From positions 1 through 5,799 of the forward strand of contig JALQXY010000130.1 in assembly GCA_023262945.1 (NCBI GenBank): a DNA stretch of 5,799 nt, in the 5' to 3' direction. The DNA comes from Rickettsiales bacterium (GTDB lineage Bacteria > Pseudomonadota > Alphaproteobacteria > Rickettsiales > UBA1997). Below, piece by piece: positions 1 through 5,769 of the stretch. How positions within the stretch are numbered: position 1 is the first letter of the stretch; each line of letters opens with the position of its first letter. Under the pieces are notes generated by a model. That model was not told where the DNA came from. It was given only the letters and a program-made list of their open reading frames with translations, and searched no databases. A program made the translations under genes and the position numbers.

Positions 1-178
1 CTACATTAAGCATCATCACAACAAACAAAAATAATACTGCAACAGCACCTACATATACTATGAGCATTATCATGCCTAAAAATTCAGCACCAATCATAAT
101 GAATAGGCACGAAATACTTATAAAATCTAAAATTAAGAAAAAAACTGAATGAACAGTATTTCTTGAAACTGTAACCAT
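1..178 (-). CDS. nuoJ: NADH-quinone oxidoreductase subunit J (NuoJ), 3' end cut by window edge
   Basis: NuoJ is a membrane subunit of respiratory complex I, in the arm that couples NADH:quinone oxidoreduction to proton pumping. The visible 59 codons contain the family signature: SRNTVHSVFFLIL (family form RNPVHSV), then IGAEFLGMIML and VYVGAVAVLFLFVVMML, the second and third membrane helices with the conserved Glu and the VYVGAVAVLFLF stretch. The gene continues past base 1. The start is a problem. The first in-frame ATG (176-178) falls only four residues before the SRN motif, whereas NuoJ normally has about 20 residues there, forming helix 1. The frame stays open upstream only to a TAA at 206-208, and the only earlier start-like codons are ATT (203-205, 191-193, 188-190). 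No Shine-Dalgarno is visible. It follows polA by 41 bases on the same strand, so co-transcription is possible. nuoI, its usual upstream neighbour, is absent. Family identity is near certain; the 5' end is not. Confidence 0.9.
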   Translation of the reverse strand, partial: MVTVSRNTVHSVFFLILDFISISCLFIMIGAEFLGMIMLIVYVGAVAVLFLFVVMMLNV

Positions 179-219
179 TATTGCTGAAATAATTGGGTAT
201 TTAATTTATGGAAATGGTA

Positions 220-3015
220 TTATCCCCAATTTTGACCATAATTAATATCAACTTTTAGTGGCGTGTCTAAAATGAAGGCACGCTCCATGTTGTTTTTTAT
301 AATTTTAATTAAAGATTCTTGATTTTCTTTGCTGGTTTCGATTATTAATTCATCGTGAATTTGCATAATCATTTTAGCTTCTATATTTTCTTTTTTAAAA
401 TGATGATCAAGTTTTATCATAGCTTTTTTAATTAGATCGGCAGCGCTACCTTGAATTGGAGCATTAATAGCCAACCTTTCAGCTTCTCCTCTTAATATTG
501 GATTTTTATCATTAATATTGTTGATAAAACATTTTCGACCAGAAATAGTTTTAACATAACCATGATTGCGAGCAAAATTAATGCAATCTTTCATAAATTT
601 ATCAATACCAGGATAAGTGGCGAGATACGAATCTATATATTCCGAAGCTTCTTTACGCGATATTTTTAACTGTTTTGCTAGCCCAAAGCCGCTAATGCCA
701 TATATTATACCAAAATTTATAGCCTTAGCTTTTGATCTAAGATCTTCGCTAACTTCATTTTCATTGATACCAAAGACTTGACTGGCGGTGATTTTATGGA
801 TATCCTTATCTTCTTTAAAGGCTTGAATAAGATTATTAATTTTAGCTATATGAGCAATAATTCTTAATTCAATTTGTGAATAATCTGCTGAGATTAGAAT
901 ATTATTTTTCTCAGCAATAAATGCTTGACGAATTCTGCGTCCTTCGATGCTTTTAATTGGAATATTTTGTAAATTTGGCTTGCTAGAGGTTAATCTTCCA
1001 GTAATGGTTGAGGTGGTGGAAAAATGAGAATGGATACGATTTGTTTCTGAATTTATTTCTTTGGGTAGGGCGTCGCTATAAGTGTTCTTGAGTTTAGAAA
1101 ATTTACGAAAATCAAGTATTCTGTCGGCAATAATATGTCCAGCAAGAGACATTTCTTCCAAAATAGATGATTTTGTTGAAAGGGCTCCAGTTTTTTTTGA
1201 TTTTTTATCACTCTCTAATCCCATCTTATTAAATAATATTTCAGAAAGTTGTTTAGTAGAAGCGATATTAAAATCGCAGCCAGTAATTTGATAAATCTCG
1301 GCGCTTAATTCTTTAATTTTCTGATCAAATTCATCAGAAAGTTTTTTCATTTTACTAATATCAATTTTAACTCCAGAATTTTGCATTTTAAGTAAAACTG
1401 ACAATAAAGGCTTCTCATAACAAATATAAGTTTGATTAAGTTTTTGTTGAAAAATTTGCGGAGCAAGAATGCTATACAGCTTACTAATGCTTTGATTTTT
1501 GAAGCATAAAAAATCTATTTTCTTATCGTTATCATCAAAAAAAATTGGCTTTTTATCTTTGGCTAAATCTTCAATTGCCGCGCCGTATCCATTTTCTTCA
1601 ATATCTTGAGCAAGGTTAAGATTGATTAATTGTCGTAAATCGCTTTTAGTAGAAGATGTTAATAAATGACTAATGAGATGCAAATCTTCAAAAATTATAT
1701 TATTGTCACTTAATATTATTTTTCTTATTTGAGGAATTTCTAAGGCTAAGCTACAAAAATCTTTAAAGTTATAAAAAATCTTTTTTATTGAATTATCTAG
1801 TAGTAATTTTTCTAAAATAGCAATACCATCAATGTCATTATCAATATTTTGCTGCTTTATTTCTTGATTAAATAGATCAAAATTTCCCAAAGCTTGAAAA
1901 TCTCTATTAATATTGAAGTAATAAATATTTGTTTCTTTGTTATCGGATATAGGATATATCGTAATAGTTTCTAGCTTTTTGTTAAAATCATTGTAATCAA
2001 TTGATACTATGCCGCTTTTAATCGATTCTTGATAAATTTCTTGAGTAATTTGATTATTATTGATAGATATTTTTTTGATTATTTGATTACTTTCTTCTTC
2101 TTTTATTTCTTTATAATTAGCTTTATTCTCAATTTTTTCAATTGCTTGCTGATTAATATTAAAATCCTTTTTAACCCTTTCCATTAGCGAGCGAAATCCA
2201 TGCTCTTGTAAAAATTCTATTAATTTTATTGGATCGATATTTTTTATAGCTAAATCGTCGATATTGATATTTAAATCCACTTTTTCATCAAGTTTGATTA
2301 GTGTTTTTGATAGCTTAGCATTGGCAATACCCTCTGCTATAAGATTTTTACGACGTTCTTGAGGTATGGCTTGATAATTTTGCAATAAATTTTCTAAATT
2401 ATCGAATTGATTAATTAATTCAGCTGCTGTTTTAGAGCCAATTCCTTTTACTCCAGGAACGTTATCGGAAGAGTCGCCAATTAATGATAAAACATCTAAT
2501 ATTTTATTTGGCTTAACAAAAAACTTTTCCTCAACTTCTTTGATGCCAATAAATTTATTACGCATAGCATCATACATAAAAACTTTGTCACTGACTAATT
2601 GCATCAAATCTTTATCTGACGAAACTATTAAAACTTCATAATCTTGTTCTTGCGATTGCTTGGTTATGGTGGCTATAATGTCATCTGCTTCAAAGCCTTT
2701 TTTTTCTAGAGTAGCAATATTTAAAGCTTGTGCAGTACGGCGAATTATTGGAAATTGTGGCTTTAAATCTTCTGGACATTCTGGACGATTGGCTTTGTAT
2801 TGATCGTAAATTTCGTTGCGAAAAGTTTTGCTACCAGAGTCAAAAGCTATAACAATATGAGTGACATTAAGACCAGCAAGAAGTTTGATAAGCATATTAG
2901 TAAAACCATAAACTGCGCCAACTGGAACTCCTTGTGGATTTGTTAATGGCGGTAAAGAATGATAGGCGCGAAAAACGAATCCATAGCCATCAATAATTGC
3001 AATTTTTTTAGTCAT
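220..3015 (-). CDS. polA: DNA polymerase I, with degenerate 3'-5' exonuclease site
   Basis: This enzyme fills gaps and removes RNA primers during lagging-strand maturation and excision repair. At 931 residues it matches the usual length (E. coli 928). Residues 1 to about 290 are the 5' nuclease: IIDGYGFVFRAYHS with D9, GFEADD (D111, D112), SSDKD (D134, D136), and GDSSDNVPGVKGIGSKTA (D181, D184) leading into the helix-hairpin-helix. About 290-330 is a Lys/Glu/Asn/Ile-rich linker. About 331-515 occupies the place of the proofreading domain, but by eye only the first metal ligand (D340) survives; the positions of E. coli E357, D424 and D501 appear as N342, F420 and N507. About 530-931 is an intact polymerase: motif A DYSQIELR (D711), motif B with R760, K764, F768 and Y772, motif C QIHDEL (D888). 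The ATG at 3013-3015 gives a canonical N-terminus. No Shine-Dalgarno is seen; CATAAT at 3031-3036 (minus) is only a weak -10 candidate. nuoJ follows downstream. Confidence 0.98.
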   Translation of the reverse strand: MTKKIAIIDGYGFVFRAYHSLPPLTNPQGVPVGAVYGFTNMLIKLLAGLNVTHIVIAFDSGSKTFRNEIYDQYKANRPECPEDLKPQFPIIRRTAQALNIATLEKKGFEADDIIATITKQSQEQDYEVLIVSSDKDLMQLVSDKVFMYDAMRNKFIGIKEVEEKFFVKPNKILDVLSLIGDSSDNVPGVKGIGSKTAAELINQFDNLENLLQNYQAIPQERRKNLIAEGIANAKLSKTLIKLDEKVDLNINIDDLAIKNIDPIKLIEFLQEHGFRSLMERVKKDFNINQQAIEKIENKANYKEIKEEESNQIIKKISINNNQITQEIYQESIKSGIVSIDYNDFNKKLETITIYPISDNKETNIYYFNINRDFQALGNFDLFNQEIKQQNIDNDIDGIAILEKLLLDNSIKKIFYNFKDFCSLALEIPQIRKIILSDNNIIFEDLHLISHLLTSSTKSDLRQLINLNLAQDIEENGYGAAIEDLAKDKKPIFFDDNDKKIDFLCFKNQSISKLYSILAPQIFQQKLNQTYICYEKPLLSVLLKMQNSGVKIDISKMKKLSDEFDQKIKELSAEIYQITGCDFNIASTKQLSEILFNKMGLESDKKSKKTGALSTKSSILEEMSLAGHIIADRILDFRKFSKLKNTYSDALPKEINSETNRIHSHFSTTSTITGRLTSSKPNLQNIPIKSIEGRRIRQAFIAEKNNILISADYSQIELRIIAHIAKINNLIQAFKEDKDIHKITASQVFGINENEVSEDLRSKAKAINFGIIYGISGFGLAKQLKISRKEASEYIDSYLATYPGIDKFMKDCINFARNHGYVKTISGRKCFINNINDKNPILRGEAERLAINAPIQGSAADLIKKAMIKLDHHFKKENIEAKMIMQIHDELIIETSKENQESLIKIIKNNMERAFILDTPLKVDINYGQNWG

Positions 3016-3108
3016 TTTTAATAATTAAAAATTATGAGTTGAGTTTACTAATTTTAATGATTAATACTAATTTTGTTTACTGTTTTTATTTTTAGGTTAA
3101 AAGAAAAG

Positions 3109-3169
3109 AAAATGAAAGCTGTATTTCTATGCAGCTTGAGAGTTTTTTAATTTAAAAAATGAAATCAGA
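3109..3169. repeat. Element A: structured repeat copy with hairpin and downstream 11-mer
   Basis: Read on the plus strand, this stretch runs AAAATGA, a 22-nt hairpin (3116-3137), GAGAG, a T-run, an A-run, then ATGAAATCAGA (3159-3169). The same order of parts recurs at 5701-5769. The two hairpins are equal in length and keep pairing through compensatory changes (C-G/T-A, T-A/C-G, G-C/C-G). Element A is 61 bases against 69 for B, the difference lying in the T/A-rich spacer. It sits in the divergent gap between polA and fzlA, 100 bases upstream of the polA start codon. On the minus strand both copies contain the 11-mer TCTGATTTCAT read as SDFI in an open frame, so a copied gene end plus terminator is an alternative to a dispersed noncoding repeat. 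Homology is inferred from comparing only two copies by eye. Confidence 0.5.
3116..3147 (+). terminator. Hairpin plus T-run resembling an intrinsic terminator, with no gene upstream
   Basis: AAGCTGTAT (3116-3124) pairs with ATGCAGCTT (3129-3137): nine pairs including one T-G wobble, with a TTCT loop. After GAGA and a G comes a run of six T at 3142-3147. In the minus direction the hairpin is followed by a pyrimidine-rich tract (3101-3115), so it could act both ways. The stem is A/T-rich and the T-run starts four bases late, which weakens the call. No coding gene ends into it on either strand, since polA and fzlA diverge here. It may serve a small transcript, act as an attenuator, or simply be part of the repeat described at 3109-3169. 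Confidence 0.4.
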
Positions 3170-3194
3170 AATCAAAGCATAGTGTTTTATCAAC

Positions 3195-3224
3195 TTAACA
3201 TCACTCCTAAAATTAATTGATTAT
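3195..3224 (+). promoter_or_regulatory. Possible sigma-70-type promoter for fzlA
   Basis: TTAACA (3195-3200, five of six with the -35 consensus) is followed after 18 bases by GATTAT (3219-3224, four of six with the -10 consensus). The start codon at 3231 lies only seven bases past the -10, so a transcript from here would be leaderless or nearly so. This agrees with the absence of a Shine-Dalgarno before fzlA. In DNA this rich in A and T, such matches arise easily by chance, so the call is tentative. Confidence 0.25.
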
Positions 3225-3230
3225 TAAGTT

Positions 3231-3908
3231 ATGTATCGTCTTTACCATCATCCGATTTGTCCATTTTCACGGAAGGTAAGGCTGCATTTAGCGGCAAAAA
3301 ATATTGTTTTTGATTTGATATCAGAAAACTTTTGGCAAAGACGTCAAGAGTTTGTTGCTATTAGTCCATCTTCAAGAGCTCCTGTACTGATTGATAGCGA
3401 TAATGATGTGGTTATTTGTGGCGGTCATGTTATTGCTGAATATATCGAAGAAAAATATCAAGATGGACGCAACTTTATTGGCGATAATTTAATTGATAGA
3501 GCTGAAGCGCGTCGTCTGCAATCTTGGTTTGATGATAAATTTTATCGCGAAGTAGTAAAATTTGTTCTTAATGAAAGATTTTTTTATCGATATTTTTCTT
3601 TATCAACAACCCCTAATGCTGAAATATTAAGAATGGCAAGTAAAAATTCGGAAAGCCATTATCAATATATTGAAGAAATTCTCGAAACTAGAAAATATCT
3701 TGCTGGCGATTTAATGTCTTTAGCTGATTTTACTGCGGCAGCCCAAATATCACTACTTGATTATTTTGGTGATGTTAATTGGTTGCATTATAAATCGATG
3801 AAAGAGTGGTATAGTATTATTAAATCGCATAAAATGTTTGCCCCGCTACTAAAAGACCGTCTTAGTAATGTAAGACCTTGTCGTTGGTATTCTAATCTTG
3901 ATTTTTAG
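3231..3908 (+). CDS. fzlA: GST-fold FtsZ-binding division protein FzlA
   Basis: The protein has 225 residues with a glutathione S-transferase fold. The N-terminal thioredoxin-like half carries CPFSRKVRL (C10-L18), the SPSSRAPVLID loop with the cis-proline P51, and CGGHVIAEYIEEKY where typical GSTs have an ES motif. The all-alpha C-terminal half contains RAEARRLQSWFDDKFY, YLAGDLMSLADFTAAAQISL continuing to LDYFGDVNW (about 156-184), and a tail APLLKDRL...YSNLDF. W35 in NFWQRR and the acidic C-terminal tail (D224) correspond by eye to W38 and D227, residues important in Caulobacter FzlA. FzlA of alphaproteobacteria binds and curves FtsZ filaments and is not thought to work as a glutathione transferase. 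The ATG at 3231 gives the family N-terminus (YHHPICPFSRK). The next gene starts within a few bases, implying an operon. The fallback is an unassigned GST-family protein; GST-fold membership itself is very secure. Confidence 0.8.
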   Translation: MYRLYHHPICPFSRKVRLHLAAKNIVFDLISENFWQRRQEFVAISPSSRAPVLIDSDNDVVICGGHVIAEYIEEKYQDGRNFIGDNLIDRAEARRLQSWFDDKFYREVVKFVLNERFFYRYFSLSTTPNAEILRMASKNSESHYQYIEEILETRKYLAGDLMSLADFTAAAQISLLDYFGDVNWLHYKSMKEWYSIIKSHKMFAPLLKDRLSNVRPCRWYSNLDF

Positions 3909-3912
3909 AAAA

Positions 3913-4884
3913 GTGATAGAATTGAATTATAAATTCGCTTCGTTATTTCTTAATCAGAATAACTATCATGATTTTACCATAGAAAAAATAGCTGGAGATG
4001 CTTCTTTTCGTTCATATTATCGAGTTGCCTGTAAGCAAAAAAGTTATATTTTAATGTTTGCTCCACCATCTTACGAAGATGTAAATACTTTTATGAAGGT
4101 TGATAATTTACTTCGTCAAAATTCTTTTCTTGCTCCAGAAATTCTGGCCATTGATAAGAAAAGCGGTTTTTTGTTATTGCAAGATTTTGGTGATATTAGT
4201 TATGGTAAATTTTTAATAGAGAATAAAAATTCTGAAATAGAGCTTTATAAAATGGCTTGTGATGAATTGATAAAATTGCATAAACTTGATTACGATCAAT
4301 ATTCTTCATTGCTACCAAAATATAATAATGCTGTTTATTTGCGTGAAGTTTGGCTTTTTATTGATTGGTATCTATTGTTAAGTAACAAAAAGATTAACCT
4401 GCAACAAAAGCAGCAATTTAAGAATCTATGGTTTGAGCAATTTGATCAACTTAGTAAAGAATCTCGCTTTTTAGTTTTAAGAGATTATCATGCGGATAAC
4501 CTTATGTTAATTAACGATTCTTATCAAAGAAAAGTTGGTTTATTGGACTTTCAAGATGCTTTAATTGGCTCTAGAGCTTATGATTTGGTATCTTTACTTG
4601 AAGACGCTAGACGAGATGTATCTAATGCAACGGTTAATGAAGTCATTAATTATTATATTAGTAAGTCAAAAATTAATCATCAAGCATGGTTTAAAGATTA
4701 TGAAATTTTATCCCTACAAAGAAATATTAAAATATTAGGAATATTTGCTAGGCTAGCAATTCGTGATAATAAAAAAAGATATCTTGATTTAATGCCAAGA
4801 GTTTTAGCTCATGTTAAAAATCGTCTAAATTCAAATACTCATGATTTCTTGGCAATAAAAATCTTTCTTAACAATCTTTTATAG
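3913..4884 (+). CDS. amgK: AmgK-like amino-sugar kinase (COG3178, aminoglycoside phosphotransferase family)
   Basis: This is a cytosolic small-molecule kinase of the APH/choline-kinase fold. AmgK phosphorylates MurNAc and GlcNAc at the anomeric position in a cell-wall recycling route to UDP-MurNAc, acting before MurU. From the GTG at 3913 (323 residues) the motifs are IAGDASFRSYYR (A27-R37, nucleotide-binding loop), ILMFAPPSYED, LLLQDFGD, the Brenner-type catalytic loop VLRDYHADNLML (D191, N196), and LLDFQDALIG (D212, metal ligand) continuing to AYDLVSLLEDARRDV. The LRDYH form instead of HGD, and LM where the ATP-binding lysine would be, are in my recollection normal for this alphaproteobacterial subgroup. 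A TTG at 3898 would lengthen it by five residues and overlap fzlA by 11 bases; I prefer GTG, four bases after the fzlA stop, because it gives the usual lead to AGDASF. No murU or tsaE is adjacent. Fold assignment is firm; substrate is inferred. Confidence 0.85.
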   Translation: MIELNYKFASLFLNQNNYHDFTIEKIAGDASFRSYYRVACKQKSYILMFAPPSYEDVNTFMKVDNLLRQNSFLAPEILAIDKKSGFLLLQDFGDISYGKFLIENKNSEIELYKMACDELIKLHKLDYDQYSSLLPKYNNAVYLREVWLFIDWYLLLSNKKINLQQKQQFKNLWFEQFDQLSKESRFLVLRDYHADNLMLINDSYQRKVGLLDFQDALIGSRAYDLVSLLEDARRDVSNATVNEVINYYISKSKINHQAWFKDYEILSLQRNIKILGIFARLAIRDNKKRYLDLMPRVLAHVKNRLNSNTHDFLAIKIFLNNLL

Positions 4885-5604
4885 TAGGATTTTGGTTAAT
4901 ATTATAACTCCTTCAAATAAAATAATCATTAAAGCCGCCATAGCAATCTGACTTAAAACATCTGGTGGAGTTAAGATGGCTGAGATCAAAAAAAATAACA
5001 GAATCCAATATTTTCTTTTGCTAGTTAATGTAGAAATTGAAATAATTTTAAATTTAATTAGGCTAAATAGTATTAAAGGTAATTGAAAAGCAAAACCAAA
5101 GCCAAAAATAATATTCTTAGTAAAAGATAAATACTGACTAATTCTAACTTCAAGCTCAATTGCTATTTGAGATGAATTTGCTAAATTACGATTTTCAAAG
5201 TTAAGAAAAAAATTAAAAGCTAAAGGTAATATATAATAATAAGCAAAAATAGCTCCACAGAAAAAAAGCAAAGGTGACGATGTTAATAAGGTGATTATAA
5301 ATCTTTTTTCATTTTTATAAAGAGCTGGTGCTAGAAAAAAATATATTTGAGTCAAAAAGATCGGTGTTGTAAAAAAAACAGCAGATATAAAAGATAATTT
5401 TATATAGCTAATAAAAGCCTCAGCTGGTGAAGTAAAAATCAAACGATAATCTTCTTTATTGGTAATGGATTGACTAAAAGGCATTAATAAAAAGTTATAA
5501 ATTTGTTGCGAGAAATAATAGCAACAGCAAAATGCAATAATAAAAAATGCAAAAGCAATCAATAATCTTAAGCGCAGTTCTTGTAAATGTTCTTGCAATG
5601 TCAT
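4879..5604 (-). CDS. tatC: Sec-independent (twin-arginine) translocase subunit TatC
   Basis: TatC is the inner-membrane receptor for twin-arginine signal peptides; with TatA/TatB it exports folded proteins. The 241 residues are near the family norm (E. coli 258, with a longer tail). The cytosolic N-terminus has HLQELRLRL (E9), then six likely membrane helices at about 14-32, 70-92, 104-126, 155-183, 197-211 and 216-238. Conserved marks are FTSPAEAF (58-64), LAPALYKNEKR with E99, FAYYYILPLAF, QYLSF, GFAFQLP and LTPPDVLSQIAMA with D215. These align with E. coli E15, E103 and D211. Q174 stands where E. coli has E170, a substitution I recall as common in alphaproteobacteria. No tatA or tatB is seen within the window, although about 195 bases upstream are visible. 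The ATG at 5602-5604 leaves the expected short lead to HLxELR; no Shine-Dalgarno precedes it. The 3' end overlaps the convergent amgK by six bases. Confidence 0.97.
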   Translation of the reverse strand: MTLQEHLQELRLRLLIAFAFFIIAFCCCYYFSQQIYNFLLMPFSQSITNKEDYRLIFTSPAEAFISYIKLSFISAVFFTTPIFLTQIYFFLAPALYKNEKRFIITLLTSSPLLFFCGAIFAYYYILPLAFNFFLNFENRNLANSSQIAIELEVRISQYLSFTKNIIFGFGFAFQLPLILFSLIKFKIISISTLTSKRKYWILLFFLISAILTPPDVLSQIAMAALMIILFEGVIILTKILL

Positions 5605-5689
5605 TATAAGTTATTATTTTTGAATGACTAAATTTTCTAATACCAATTCCCATCTAAAAATAAACAATATGACAAAATATTTTTGAGAT

Positions 5690-5748
5690 AAAAATTGTAA
5701 AAAATGCAAGTCCTATAGCTATAGGACTTAAGGCTTTTTGTAATTTTT
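5690..5748. terminator. Long hairpin around a perfect 22-base palindrome; likely bidirectional terminator or structured element
   Basis: The core is a perfect palindrome at 5708-5729, with arm AAGTCCTATAG and its exact complement. Outside it, G5706-C5707 can pair with G5733-C5734, and AAAAATTGTAAAAA (5690-5703) pairs with TTTTTGTAATTTTT (5735-5748) through 14 pairs, two of them G-T wobbles. The RNA could thus form an extended stem with small bulges. T-runs follow the core in both directions, as expected of a two-way intrinsic terminator. It lies 103 bases upstream of the tatC start codon. A minus-strand gene ending just right of it could use it, but I cannot confirm such a gene. A perfect palindrome could also bind a dimeric protein. 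Confidence 0.5.
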
Positions 5749-5769
5749 AGCCAAAAAGATGAAATCAGA
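5701..5769. repeat. Element B: second copy of the structured repeat
   Basis: This copy has the same parts in the same order and orientation as the one at 3109-3169: AAAATGC, a 22-nt hairpin core (5708-5729), AAGGC, a T-run, AATTTTT, an A-run and ATGAAATCAGA (5759-5769). Hairpin columns 1-3, 7-9, 12-15 and 20-22 are identical between copies. The differing columns 4-6 and 17-19 change in matched pairs, and columns 7/16 go from T-G to T-A. Both copies lie about 100 bases upstream of a minus-strand start codon, here tatC. Whether it belongs to a larger family in the genome cannot be seen from this window. Confidence 0.5.

Noticed and set aside
1082..1291. A 69-codon open frame on the plus strand.
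   Set aside because: It lies wholly within polA on the opposite strand, has no recognisable motif, and is explained by the low stop frequency opposite a coding frame.
3031..3036. CATAAT as the -10 of a polA promoter on the minus strand.
   Set aside because: No acceptable -35 is found 16-18 bases upstream, and single hexamer matches are expected by chance in this AT-rich gap.
3231..3908. Active glutathione transferase.
   Set aside because: The usual ES glutathione-contact motif is replaced by GGH, and the C-terminal tail and W35 match FzlA-type proteins better than catalytic GSTs.
3898..3912. TTG at 3898 as the amgK start.
   Set aside because: It would overlap fzlA by 11 bases and add five residues not expected before the family N-terminus; the GTG at 3913 fits better, though TTG is not excluded.
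5605..5707. TTGTCA on the minus strand (5670s) as a -35 for tatC.
   Set aside because: The positions 16-18 bases downstream read as G-rich TGGGAA-type sequence, not a -10.
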